Of a stretch of 64,000 nucleotides of DNA, positions 34,523 to 43,216 are shown piece after piece. The notes below the pieces were generated by a model that saw only the letters and a list, made by a program, of their open reading frames with translations, had not been told where the DNA came from and did no database searches. Source of the stretch: an uncultured Verrucomicrobiota bacterium (lineage in GTDB: Bacteria; Verrucomicrobiota; Kiritimatiellia; CAIQIC01; Lenti-01); the NCBI GenBank assembly GCA_938003985.1, contig CALKWZ010000003.1, positions 11,906 through 75,905 of the forward strand. The letters run 5' to 3'. The position numbers and the translations under genes are program-made. The number at the start of each line of letters is the position of its first letter. The stretch's first letter is position 1.

Positions 34523-37357
34523 ATGAAGAGCAGCAACTGGATCGGAATGGCGTTGGCGGGTTGCCTATTGCTGGGCGGGACGGCCCGGGCGGGGGTGGAT
34601 GAGGAGTTCGCGTTCGCGTCGGGGCTGGTTTCCTATTCGCCGTCGTTTCCGGACTTTGCGCAGAAGGTGGTCGACGCGGTGCTGGCGAAAGATCCCGCCC
34701 AGAAGGACCGCAGCAAGGTCGTGCAGGCCGAAATCCTGATCCAGCGCCGGCAGTTCGCGGAGGCGGAAACGATCGCGGGCGAACTGGGGCCGACGAACCC
34801 GAAGGCGCAGGCGATCAACCTGGTGCTGGCGTACAACTATTTCGCGGTCGGCAACGAGGCCAAGTCGCGGGAACTCTACGACGCCTTCTTCAAATTGTAC
34901 GAGAAGGAGAAGCCGACGGATCCGGACGTGCTGCTGCGCTACCGGGAGGCGGCGTTCAAGTACGCGCAGATCCTGATGATGGCCGGCGACTATCTGGGGG
35001 CCGCCGCCGGGTTCGAGCGCGTCGAGGGCGTCGCCGAGAACAACGAGCAGAAGCGTTCGCTGCAGGTGTCCCGCGCGCAGGCGCTCGTGAAGGCCGCCGA
35101 GCAGAAGAGCGGCGACGAAAAGAACAAGCTGCTGGACGACGCCAAGAAGGTCTGCGAGACCCTCCAGTGGGGCGGCCTGGACCTGCAGTTCGTGGATTCC
35201 ATCGTGATCATGGCCAACATCGAGCTGGCCAAGGGCAATCCCGCCGGCGCCAAGAAGGTGCTGATGGACTACATGGACATCATCAAGCCAATCGACGACA
35301 CCCTCGCGCAGCTGGGGCTGCCGATGCGGGAAAGCCCGATGGCCGGGGCGCGCTCGCTGCTCGGCCGCCTGATGAAGGAAGAGGCCGACAAGCTGGCGGC
35401 CGACAAGAAGTCCGACGAAGCCATCAAGGCCTACAGCGGCGCGCTGAGCGAGTACTACAACGTCTTCGTGAAGTACGGCGACAGCGACTGGGGTCCGAGC
35501 GCCGGCATGGCCGCGCGGGACATCAAGGGCATCCTGGAAACCCAGTACGGCAAGACGGTCAAGATCGACCTGCCCGAGACGCTGGCCAGCAAGGCGGCGG
35601 GCACGGAATTCATGATGGCCGACAACCTCTTCCGCCAGCAGAAGTACGCCGACGCCGCGGCGGAATACGTGCGCGTGCTGGCGCAGTTCCCGGAAGCGGG
35701 CGAGCTGTCCATCGGCGCGATGGGCAACCTGGTCCAGTGCTATCTGAACCTCAACGACGACCTCTACGCCAAGATGGCGGCGAACTACCTGGGCGAGCGC
35801 TTCGCCGCCAAGAGCGACATCCCCGCCAAGGGGCTCGTTTCGGCCGCGCAGCTCTACGACAAGGCCGGCAAGGCCGAGATGTCGAAGTACATGTTCGACC
35901 GCTACCTCGAATATTGCCCGACGGACGTGCGCGCGGGCCAGATCCTCTTCTATCTGGCCGCCAAGGCGGAACGAGAAGGCCGGCAGGAGGAAGCCGACGC
36001 CTATCTGGCCAAGATCATCACCGACTACCAGAACGACCAGAACTATCCCAAGGCGCTCAGCAAGCGCGCCTGGAAGGCCTATCTGGACAAGGACTACGCC
36101 GGCGCCGTCGAGGGCATGAAGCTGTTCATCGAGCAGTCGCAACCCAGTCCCACCCGCGCCCAGGCGATGTTCGCCCTCGGCGATTGCTTGCGCCGCACGG
36201 GCAAGATGGCCGACGCCGTCCGCCAATTCGACGCTCTCGTCAAGGCGCTCGCGCCGGCCGGCAATCCCTACGGCAGCTCGGCCGACGAACTCCAGCGCAA
36301 CGCCACGCTGCTGGAGCAGGCCCGCTTCTATTTCGCCTACAGCCTCAGCCGCCTGCCGACCGACGCCACCCGCCAGGCCGCCATCGCCAAGCTCGACGAA
36401 TTCCTCGGCTTCTATCCGAAAGCCGAACTCGCGCCCAAGGCGCTCAACCTGAAGGGCTCCCTCCAGATGGCGCTGAAGGATGCGGGCGCGAACGAGACCT
36501 TCGCGCGGCTGGCGGCCGAATATCCGGACACCGACGAAGGCAAGAACGCGCAGTACGCCCGGATCAGCGGCGCGCTGGATCTCGGCCAGTTCGACCAGGC
36601 CCGCGAGGCCCTCGCCGCGATGCTGGCGAGCCCGGGCAGCTACTCGGTGGACGAATTCACGCGGGTCGGCCAGGCCATGTTCGACAAGGCGCAATGGCAA
36701 GACGCCGCCGGCGCCTTCGCGCAGGTGCAGGGCAAATCGGAAGACCGCCTCTATCTGGAGCGCGCGCTCTACGGCATCGGCGCGTCCCGCTACGAGCTGG
36801 GCGACCACGACGGCGCCGTGGCCGCGCTCAACGAGCTGATGGAAAAGTGGCCCAACTCCAGTCTCTTCTACCAGGCCAAGTTCAAGCTCGCCAGCGCCAA
36901 CCTGAAGCGCGGCGACCTGGCCGCCGCCAAGATCGCGCTCAACGACATCTTCCGCTACGCCCGCGAGCCGGAGGTCGTCAACGACGCCAGCCTGCTCTAC
37001 GCCTCCGTGCTGCTCCAGGAGGGCGACAAGACCGGCGCGCTGGCTTCCTACAAGCGGCTGGAATTCTTCAACAGCCGCGCCATGAAGACCGAAAAGGAGC
37101 GCCAGCAGATCGAAACGGCCATCCTCGCCGCGATCGACCTGGCCGCGGAACTGGACCGGCAGGCCGACGTGCTCGAAAGCTGCGACGTGTACCTGCGGCT
37201 CTATCCGACGGGCGCGCAGGTCGCCGCCGTGCGCCAGAAGCGCACCGCGGCCTCGTTCAAGGCCAACGCGGAAGCCGCGGCGGTCGCGGCGGTGCCCGCC
37301 GCCGCGCCGGCCCCGGCGCCGGCCGCGCCCCCGGCCGCGCCGGCCGCCGGCCCCTAA
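34523..37357 (+). CDS. Large exported TPR-repeat protein of the ExbBD operon
   Basis: A 944-residue protein made of tetratricopeptide-like helical repeats (many Axx..FAxA and YxxALxxAP patterns). A signal peptide reads KSSNWIGMALAGCLLLGGTA, cleaved near GTARAG. The last 40 residues are Ala/Pro-rich. It is probably a periplasmic scaffold; similar YfgC/YbgF-like TPR partners work with Tol/Exb systems. ATG 34523 was chosen because it starts the signal peptide; an in-frame ATG at 34463 would add 20 residues. First of six co-directional genes. Confidence 0.75.
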   Translation: MKSSNWIGMALAGCLLLGGTARAGVDEEFAFASGLVSYSPSFPDFAQKVVDAVLAKDPAQKDRSKVVQAEILIQRRQFAEAETIAGELGPTNPKAQAINLVLAYNYFAVGNEAKSRELYDAFFKLYEKEKPTDPDVLLRYREAAFKYAQILMMAGDYLGAAAGFERVEGVAENNEQKRSLQVSRAQALVKAAEQKSGDEKNKLLDDAKKVCETLQWGGLDLQFVDSIVIMANIELAKGNPAGAKKVLMDYMDIIKPIDDTLAQLGLPMRESPMAGARSLLGRLMKEEADKLAADKKSDEAIKAYSGALSEYYNVFVKYGDSDWGPSAGMAARDIKGILETQYGKTVKIDLPETLASKAAGTEFMMADNLFRQQKYADAAAEYVRVLAQFPEAGELSIGAMGNLVQCYLNLNDDLYAKMAANYLGERFAAKSDIPAKGLVSAAQLYDKAGKAEMSKYMFDRYLEYCPTDVRAGQILFYLAAKAEREGRQEEADAYLAKIITDYQNDQNYPKALSKRAWKAYLDKDYAGAVEGMKLFIEQSQPSPTRAQAMFALGDCLRRTGKMADAVRQFDALVKALAPAGNPYGSSADELQRNATLLEQARFYFAYSLSRLPTDATRQAAIAKLDEFLGFYPKAELAPKALNLKGSLQMALKDAGANETFARLAAEYPDTDEGKNAQYARISGALDLGQFDQAREALAAMLASPGSYSVDEFTRVGQAMFDKAQWQDAAGAFAQVQGKSEDRLYLERALYGIGASRYELGDHDGAVAALNELMEKWPNSSLFYQAKFKLASANLKRGDLAAAKIALNDIFRYAREPEVVNDASLLYASVLLQEGDKTGALASYKRLEFFNSRAMKTEKERQQIETAILAAIDLAAELDRQADVLESCDVYLRLYPTGAQVAAVRQKRTAASFKANAEAAAVAAVPAAAPAPAPAAPPAAPAAGP

Positions 37358-37385
37358 ACGATTTGGAAACAGGAGAAGAAAAGCC

Positions 37386-38174
37386 ATGAAGAATACGAAA
37401 ATCGGCGGACTCGTCCTGAGCCTCGCGCTGGTCGCCGCGGCGGCCGCGGCGGCGCCCTACGTGGAGCTTCCCAACGGATCGCGCGTGACCGGCTCGGCCA
37501 TCCGCGCGCTGGCCAACGGCGACGTCAACCTGCAGATGGAAATGGGCATGCGCACGTTCCCGAAGGGCACCTACGTCAAGGCCGTGGCCGACAAGCCGGC
37601 GGAATACGACCAGGCCGCCGCCGCCATCAAGGCCCAGAAATACGACGTGGCCATCAAGCTGCTGGAAGGCATCATCGCCCGCTTCCGCTACCTGAGCTGG
37701 GACGTCGAAGCCTCCAAGCTGCTCGCGCAGGCGCGCATGGCGTCCGGCGACGCCGAAGGCGCCGTCAAGGCCTACGAGCAGCTCTTCCTGCTGGCCCCCG
37801 CCGAAAAGCAGAACGCCGATTCCCTCTGGGGCCTGCGCCGCGCCATGCTCAAGGCCCAGCAGTTCCCCGCGCTGATCCGCCAGCTCGACGCCGTGGCCGC
37901 CGCCGGCAACCGCGCCGACGCCGCCCGCGCCCAGACCATGCGCGGCGACATCGAGCTGGAGCAGAACCACGTCGAACTGGCCGCGCTGGACTACCTGCGC
38001 ACGGCCATCCTGTTCGCCGACGTCAAGGACGCGGCGATCCTGGGCGAGGCCACCTTCAAGGCCGCCGCCGCCCTCGAGCAGCTGCGCGATCCGCGCGCGA
38101 AGGATATGTACAAGAAGGTCGTGACGGACTACGGCAGTTCGCCCTACGCGGCGCAGGCCCGCGGCAAGATCTAG
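37386..38174 (+). CDS. Exported TPR-like protein of the ExbBD operon
   Basis: A 262-residue protein with an Ala-rich signal peptide (VLSLALVAAAAAAA). A short N-terminal segment (YVELPNGSRVTGSAI, about 25-60) looks like a small beta domain, followed by helical repeats from about residue 70. AGGAG precedes the ATG. It lies between the large TPR protein and ExbB, so it is likely a periplasmic partner of the same complex. No closer family was recognised. Confidence 0.7.
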   Translation: MKNTKIGGLVLSLALVAAAAAAAPYVELPNGSRVTGSAIRALANGDVNLQMEMGMRTFPKGTYVKAVADKPAEYDQAAAAIKAQKYDVAIKLLEGIIARFRYLSWDVEASKLLAQARMASGDAEGAVKAYEQLFLLAPAEKQNADSLWGLRRAMLKAQQFPALIRQLDAVAAAGNRADAARAQTMRGDIELEQNHVELAALDYLRTAILFADVKDAAILGEATFKAAAALEQLRDPRAKDMYKKVVTDYGSSPYAAQARGKI

Positions 38175-38210
38175 GCAACCCTTTAAAAAAGAAGCGAAGG
38201 AGAACGAATC

Positions 38211-38987
38211 ATGTCCAAGAAATCCCGGATGATGGTGTGGCTGGTCCTGTTGGCGGCGCTGGTGCTGCTCCCCGCGCTGGGCTTCGCGCAGGAAATGGTG
38301 ATGGAAGAGGGCGCCGCGGCCTCCGCGGAAGAAAGCTCCGGCGGCATGGGCCTGTTCGCGGTCATCGCGAGTTCCGGCTGGCTCGGCTTCATCCTGTGGG
38401 GCGCGCTGCTGGGCTGCTCCATCGCGGCGGCGTGGCTGGCGATCGACTTCTTCGTCACCATCAACCCCAAGAAGATCATTCCCGAAAACCTCATCAACGA
38501 CGTGCGCGAGGCGATGGAGCAGGGCGACGTGATGAAGGCCCTCCAGCGCTGCGAGCAGGACCAGGGCCCGCTGCCGTCGATCCTGATGGCCGGCTTCCGC
38601 AACGTGAAGGAAGGCTTCGAAGTCATCCAGGAACAGGTCGGCGCCGCCGCCGATCTCGAAAGCGAAAAGCTGATGCAGCGCGTGGCCTACCTGAGCATGT
38701 GCGGCAGCATCGCCCCCATGCTGGGGCTGCTCGGCACGGTGCAAGGCATGATCTACGCGTTCGCCAACCTGGCCTCGAGCCAGGCCGGCGCCGCGCAGCA
38801 ATCCATGCTGGCCATGAACATCGCCCAGGCCCTCTGGACGACCGCCGCGGGCCTCTGCGTGGCCATTCCCGCCGTGTCCCTCTACACCGTCTTCAAGAAC
38901 CGCCTGTCCCGCATCATCCTGAAGATGGAAGGCCTGACGATGGACCTCATCAAGGCCCTGCGCAACGTGGAAGTGGTGGAAGAATAG
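38211..38987 (+). CDS. exbB: MotA/TolQ/ExbB proton channel family protein
   Basis: A 258-residue inner-membrane protein. An N-terminal signal-like helix and acidic linker (to about residue 45) precede the ExbB core of three helices. The conserved segment MCGSIAPMLGLLGTVQGMIYA near residue 163 and ALWTTAAGLCVAIPAV near 205 are the TolQ/ExbB pore motifs. It would form the pentameric proton channel that powers the operon. AAGGAG precedes the ATG. It is unusual in having a cleavable-looking N-terminus, known in ExbB of several Gram-negative phyla. Confidence 0.9.
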   Translation: MSKKSRMMVWLVLLAALVLLPALGFAQEMVMEEGAAASAEESSGGMGLFAVIASSGWLGFILWGALLGCSIAAAWLAIDFFVTINPKKIIPENLINDVREAMEQGDVMKALQRCEQDQGPLPSILMAGFRNVKEGFEVIQEQVGAAADLESEKLMQRVAYLSMCGSIAPMLGLLGTVQGMIYAFANLASSQAGAAQQSMLAMNIAQALWTTAAGLCVAIPAVSLYTVFKNRLSRIILKMEGLTMDLIKALRNVEVVEE

Positions 38988-39014
38988 CCTCCGGCCCCCG
39001 CCGGGGAGACGCCC

Positions 39015-39425
39015 ATGAGAAAACAATATCCAGATGCCAAGCTGGACATGACGCCGATGATCGACATCGTGTTCCAGCTGATCATCTTTTTCGTCGTCAC
39101 CGTGGACATGCAGAACAAGGCGCTGGAAACCAGCGTGCGCATGGCCATGGCGCCCAACGGCCCGGTCGAGGAGGTCAAGGACCCCCGCACCGTCGTCGTG
39201 GACGTGGACGCCGACGGAACGGTCTCGATCATGCGCACGCCGCTCAGCGACGGGCAACTGCTCGCGATCCTCAAGAAGGCGGTCAACACGTCCGGCCAGA
39301 GCACGCCCGTGGTCATCCGCGGCGACCTGGCCGCCAAGCACGAAGTCGTCAAGCGGGTGATGGACGTCTGCGGCAAGGCCGGCCTCTGGAAACTGCGCTT
39401 CGCCGCCCTCAAGGAAAAGGCCTAG
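39015..39425 (+). CDS. exbD: Biopolymer transporter ExbD, first copy
   Basis: A 136-residue ExbD/TolR protein. It has one membrane segment after LDMTPMIDIVFQLIIFFVV; the aspartate in PMIDIVF is the proton-carrying residue. A periplasmic domain follows with VVIRGDLAAKHEVVKRVMD. It follows ExbB by 27 bases. Together with ExbB it would convert proton flow into force. Confidence 0.92.
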   Translation: MRKQYPDAKLDMTPMIDIVFQLIIFFVVTVDMQNKALETSVRMAMAPNGPVEEVKDPRTVVVDVDADGTVSIMRTPLSDGQLLAILKKAVNTSGQSTPVVIRGDLAAKHEVVKRVMDVCGKAGLWKLRFAALKEKA

Positions 39426-39441
39426 CCGGAAAGGGAACCCC

Positions 39442-39855
39442 ATGGCCAGAAAACGCAAACGCCCCGAAGGCGCCCCGTCCGAACTGGAAATGACGCCGAT
39501 GATCGACGTCGTCTTCCAGCTGCTGGTCTACTTCATCGTGACCATCAAGCCGATCGACGTCATCACCAACCTCGACGTCTTCCGGCCCGCGCCGGACAAG
39601 AACACGCCCCAGGACCAAAAGCCGCCGAACCTCGTGCGCATCGGCGTCTATCCGGACGGCTACACCGTCAACGACATCCCGGCCTCGCCGGAGCTGCTGG
39701 ACCAGGCCCTGGGCAAGGTGGCGTCCATCGACGCCGGCCAGACCATCATGATCACCGTCTCCGCTTTTTCGGAGCACGGCATGCTGGTCAAGGCCCTGGA
39801 CCTGTGCGCGAAGAACGGACTGAAGAGCCTTTCGGTCGTCAGCGCCTCGAATTGA
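39442..39855 (+). CDS. exbD: Biopolymer transporter ExbD, second copy
   Basis: A 137-residue ExbD/TolR paralogue 16 bases after the first. It keeps LEMTPMIDVVFQLLVYFIV with the proton-carrying aspartate, but its periplasmic part differs (NLVRIGVYPDGYTVNDIPAS). Two different ExbDs in tandem suggest a heterodimer in the ExbB pore, as seen in several Exb systems. Confidence 0.92.
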   Translation: MARKRKRPEGAPSELEMTPMIDVVFQLLVYFIVTIKPIDVITNLDVFRPAPDKNTPQDQKPPNLVRIGVYPDGYTVNDIPASPELLDQALGKVASIDAGQTIMITVSAFSEHGMLVKALDLCAKNGLKSLSVVSASN

Positions 39856-39886
39856 ATTGGATTAGGTTCGCGACACGGAGATCGCC

Positions 39887-41344
39887 ATGGATGCATCAAT
39901 CAAGGCCTTGCATAAAAACGTCATGGAGTGGATGGCGGGACCGACCGGATCCATCATCATCCACGTCGCCCTGATTCTCGCCCTGCTGTTCCTGGTCGAC
40001 CTCTCCGTCAAGGAAAAGGACCAGGAAATCGAAGTCCAGATGATCGAAGTGGACGAGCAGAAGCTCGACGACCTGCTCGAGGAAATCAAGCCGCCCGAAG
40101 AGCTGCCCGACCTGACCGAGATGACGCCGCCCGAGGTGGACATCGACATGACCCCGCCGCCCGACGTGACGGATTTCACCGCCGCGCCCATCCAGGACAC
40201 CGTCGAGCTCGAGATCGCCACCGACGCCATCAGCCCGATCATCATGAAGGGCCTGGCCCCCGGCCAGATGTCCAACCGCAGCGGCGCCGGCCGCGCGGCC
40301 GCCATCGGCCGCTACGGCGGCAACTGGGGCCAATACGCCGAGGCCGCCGTGCTGCGCGCCCTCGAATGGCTGCGCATCAACCAGAACCAGGACGGCTCGT
40401 GGGGCACCCACGACAAGGAAGCCATGACCGCCCTCGGCATCCTGACGTATCTGGCCCACGGCGAAACCACGGCTTCCGAAAAGTACGGCCAAACCGTCGA
40501 ACGCGCCATCCGCTATCTCGTCGCGCGGCAGAACGAGAAGGGCGAATTCGCCAAGACCGACACCACCGGCGGCACCTATTCGCAGGCCATCTGCGTCTAT
40601 GCCATCAGCGAGGCCTACGGCATGACCCGCATCCCGTCGCTCAAGTCGGTCATGGAAAAAGGCGTCCAGCTCCTGATCGACGGCCAGCAACCCAAGGGCG
40701 GCTACGACTACAAGTTCGCCAAAGGCGACCGCCGCGACACCTCGCTCGGCGGCTGGTGCTGCCAGGCCATGAAGGCCGCCTACATCGCCGGCGCCGAAAA
40801 CCCCAATCTCCACGAAGCCATGGAGAAGGCCGTCGCGGACATGAAGTCCGCCCAGAAGGCCGACGACGGCGCGTTCTACTACAGCTACGTCGGCCGGAGC
40901 CATTCGACCCACAGCATCACGGCCGTCGCGGTCCTCAGCCTGCAGTTGCTCGGGCATGCGGAAGACAAGGAAACCCGCGCCGGCCTGAGCTATCTGGGCG
41001 GCGCCGACTGCAAGTGGGAGAATCCGCCGGAGTGGCCGATGTACGCCTGGTACTACATCGCCCAGACCAAGTTCCACCAGGGCGGCGCCAACTGGACGAG
41101 CTGGAACAACCAGTTCGCGCCCCAGTTCATCCGCAACCAGAATCCCGACGGCAGCTGGAATTCCGCCGGCGTCGGTCTCAAGGCCGGCACCACCGGCCGC
41201 GAGGACATGCATCCGGTCTACGCCACCACGATGGCGGCCTTGACCCTCCAGGTCTATTACCGCTTCCTGCCGACCTACCAGCCCATCCAGGCCGAAAAGA
41301 TCGACCAGAAGTCCGACGACGACGTCACGATCGAGATCCTCTGA
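39887..41344 (+). CDS. TonB-like anchor fused to a prenyltransferase/squalene-oxidase-type toroid
   Basis: A 485-residue protein. Residues 22-41 are one membrane helix, followed by an acidic/Pro-rich spacer (about 45-110, PPEELPDLTEMTPPEVD) of the type found in TonB. From about 135 to 470 it has an alpha/alpha-toroid of squalene-cyclase repeats, with QW-like motifs QNQDGSWG near 165 and QNPDGSWN near 418. No DxDD acid motif of the cyclases was found, so it is probably a non-catalytic binding domain. It takes the place of TonB in the operon. Function inferred from context. Confidence 0.8.
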   Translation: MDASIKALHKNVMEWMAGPTGSIIIHVALILALLFLVDLSVKEKDQEIEVQMIEVDEQKLDDLLEEIKPPEELPDLTEMTPPEVDIDMTPPPDVTDFTAAPIQDTVELEIATDAISPIIMKGLAPGQMSNRSGAGRAAAIGRYGGNWGQYAEAAVLRALEWLRINQNQDGSWGTHDKEAMTALGILTYLAHGETTASEKYGQTVERAIRYLVARQNEKGEFAKTDTTGGTYSQAICVYAISEAYGMTRIPSLKSVMEKGVQLLIDGQQPKGGYDYKFAKGDRRDTSLGGWCCQAMKAAYIAGAENPNLHEAMEKAVADMKSAQKADDGAFYYSYVGRSHSTHSITAVAVLSLQLLGHAEDKETRAGLSYLGGADCKWENPPEWPMYAWYYIAQTKFHQGGANWTSWNNQFAPQFIRNQNPDGSWNSAGVGLKAGTTGREDMHPVYATTMAALTLQVYYRFLPTYQPIQAEKIDQKSDDDVTIEIL

Positions 41345-41365
41345 CGCCCGTCGCGGGCCGGATCG

Positions 41366-41401
41366 GGCGCGCGCCGCCGCGGCGCGCGCCTTTCTTTTTT
41401 T
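41366..41401 (+). terminator. Intrinsic terminator of the ExbBD operon
   Basis: A 10-bp stem of ggcgcgcgcc on both arms with a gccgc loop, followed by tttcttttttt, 22 bp after the operon stop. Confidence 0.85.
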
Positions 41402-41440
41402 GCTCGGGTTCGCTCCGGCCACGTGCTAGAACCGGCGTCC

Positions 41441-43216
41441 ATGTCCGCGCCAGCCCCCATTCGCGTCTTGCCCGACGCGGTGATCAACCAGATCGCCGCG
41501 GGGGAGGTCGTCGAGCGCCCGGCCTCCGTCCTCAAGGAACTGGTCGAGAACGCCATCGACGCCGGCGCCGGCCGCATCGAGATCGACGTGGTGGACGGCG
41601 GCCGCCGGCTCGTGCGCGTCCGCGACGACGGTTCCGGCATGGACCGCGACAACGCGCTGCTGTCCATCGAACGCCACGCCACCAGCAAGCTGCGCGAGCT
41701 GAAGGATCTCGATTCCATCGCCACGCTGGGCTTCCGCGGCGAGGCCCTCGCGGCCATCGCCTCCGTCTCGCAGTTCTCGCTCGTCACCAACCGGGAAGGG
41801 GCGGCCGCCGGCACGGAAATCCTGATCTTCGGCGGCAAGATCCAGGACGTGCGCGACGCCGGCGCCCCGCGCGGCACGGACGTCGCCGTGCGCAACCTGT
41901 TCTTCAACGTGCCCGCCCGCCGCAAGTTCCTGCGCTCCGCCCCGACCGAATTCACGCACGTCCGCCAGGCGTTCCTGCTGGAGGCGCTGGCGCACGTCGA
42001 GGTCGAATTCGTCCTGCGCGCGGACGACGCCGACGTCTACCGCCTGCCGGCGGCGGCCAACCTGCTCGACCGCGTGCGCGACCTCTACGGCGCGGAAGTC
42101 GCCGGCCACCTGCGGCCGATCCGGTTCGGCAACGGCGTCGTGGACGTCGGCGGCTATGCCGGGCTTCCGCCGTTCAGCCGCCTGGACCGCGAGTGGCAGG
42201 TCGTCTTCATCAACGGCCGGCCGGCCGGCTCGCCCGTGCTCAATTTCGCCGTCCAGAACGCCTACCGCGACGTGCTCGTCGGCGGCCGCTACGCGCCGCT
42301 GTTCCTGCACGTCGACCTGCCGGCCGATCTGGTCGACGTGAACGTGCATCCGGCCAAGAAGGAAGTGCGCTTCCGCCGGCCGACGGAAGTGCGCGACGTC
42401 GTCGTCGAAGCCATCCGGCTGGCGATTTCCGGCGGCGACCTGCCGCGCGGCAAGCGCGACGATTTTCCGCGCGAGCCTGCCCGGCCGACCATGTTCGCGG
42501 CGCCGCCGTCCGTCGCGCCGGCTCGGCCCGCCGCGGCTCCTGCGCCGGTCCCGCCGCCGGTCGCCGCGACCCAGCCCAAGCTGGATTGGGCGCCGCCGCC
42601 GGTGCCCGCCGCCGCCCCCGCGCCCGCTGCGGCCGCGCCGTGGGCGGAATACCGCCTGCTGGGCCGGGTGGGGGGGCAGTACGTCGTTTTGGAGACCGCC
42701 GACGGCCTCGTGCTGATGGATCCGCGTTCGGCGCACGAGCGCGTGCTCTACGAACGCCTGCTGGGCGCGATGGAAAAAGGCCGCGTGCCCGCGCAAGGGC
42801 TGCTGCCGCCGGCCACCGTGGCGGTTTCGCCGACCCAGGCCGCCGCGCTGCGCAAGCACCTCGAGTTGCTCAAGGAACTGGGCTTCGGCGTGGCCGAGTT
42901 CGGCGCCGACACGTTCCTGGTCGATGCCTTGCCGACGTGGATCGCAGGCGTCGCGCCCGGGCCGCTGCTGTCGGACGTCGCCGATGGCCTGCTGCAGGGC
43001 GGCAAAGGCGCCGCCCGGGACTGGGCGTTGCCGCTCGTCGCGGACGTCGCCGGCCGGCAGGCCGTCGGCCTCCAGCGCGAGTTGACCGATGCCGAACTGC
43101 ACGCGCTGGTCCGCGACCTGTCGCAAACGGAGATGCCCTATACCTCGCCGCGCGGCAAACCCACCGTCATTTTGCTCGGCATGCGCGAGCTCAACCGCAA
43201 ATTCGGCCGCGAATGA
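41441..43216 (+). CDS. mutL: DNA mismatch repair protein MutL
   Basis: A 591-residue GHKL ATPase that links MutS to downstream repair. N-terminal motifs are VLKELVENAIDAGA, RDDGSGM and ATLGFRGEALAAI. A Pro/Ala linker (about 350-395) joins the C-terminal dimerisation domain. There, DPRSAHERVLYE sits where endonuclease MutLs have DQHAxxExxxxE, and TSPRGKPTV replaces CPHGRP, so the endonuclease metal site looks degenerate. ATG 41441 was chosen; an in-frame GTG at 41423 is possible. Its stop overlaps the next ATG (ATGA). Confidence 0.93.
   Translation: MSAPAPIRVLPDAVINQIAAGEVVERPASVLKELVENAIDAGAGRIEIDVVDGGRRLVRVRDDGSGMDRDNALLSIERHATSKLRELKDLDSIATLGFRGEALAAIASVSQFSLVTNREGAAAGTEILIFGGKIQDVRDAGAPRGTDVAVRNLFFNVPARRKFLRSAPTEFTHVRQAFLLEALAHVEVEFVLRADDADVYRLPAAANLLDRVRDLYGAEVAGHLRPIRFGNGVVDVGGYAGLPPFSRLDREWQVVFINGRPAGSPVLNFAVQNAYRDVLVGGRYAPLFLHVDLPADLVDVNVHPAKKEVRFRRPTEVRDVVVEAIRLAISGGDLPRGKRDDFPREPARPTMFAAPPSVAPARPAAAPAPVPPPVAATQPKLDWAPPPVPAAAPAPAAAAPWAEYRLLGRVGGQYVVLETADGLVLMDPRSAHERVLYERLLGAMEKGRVPAQGLLPPATVAVSPTQAAALRKHLELLKELGFGVAEFGADTFLVDALPTWIAGVAPGPLLSDVADGLLQGGKGAARDWALPLVADVAGRQAVGLQRELTDAELHALVRDLSQTEMPYTSPRGKPTVILLGMRELNRKFGRE

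Noticed and set aside
39887..41344. Active squalene-hopene cyclase or prenyltransferase
   Set aside because: QW-like repeats are present but no DxDD or zinc-site pattern is visible, and the protein has a TonB-like N-terminus in an ExbBD operon.
39928..43212. Very long plus-strand frame covering the toroid and mutL genes in another phase
   Set aside because: It is an Arg/Pro/Gly-rich shadow of high-GC coding DNA; only its end (hydF) is real.
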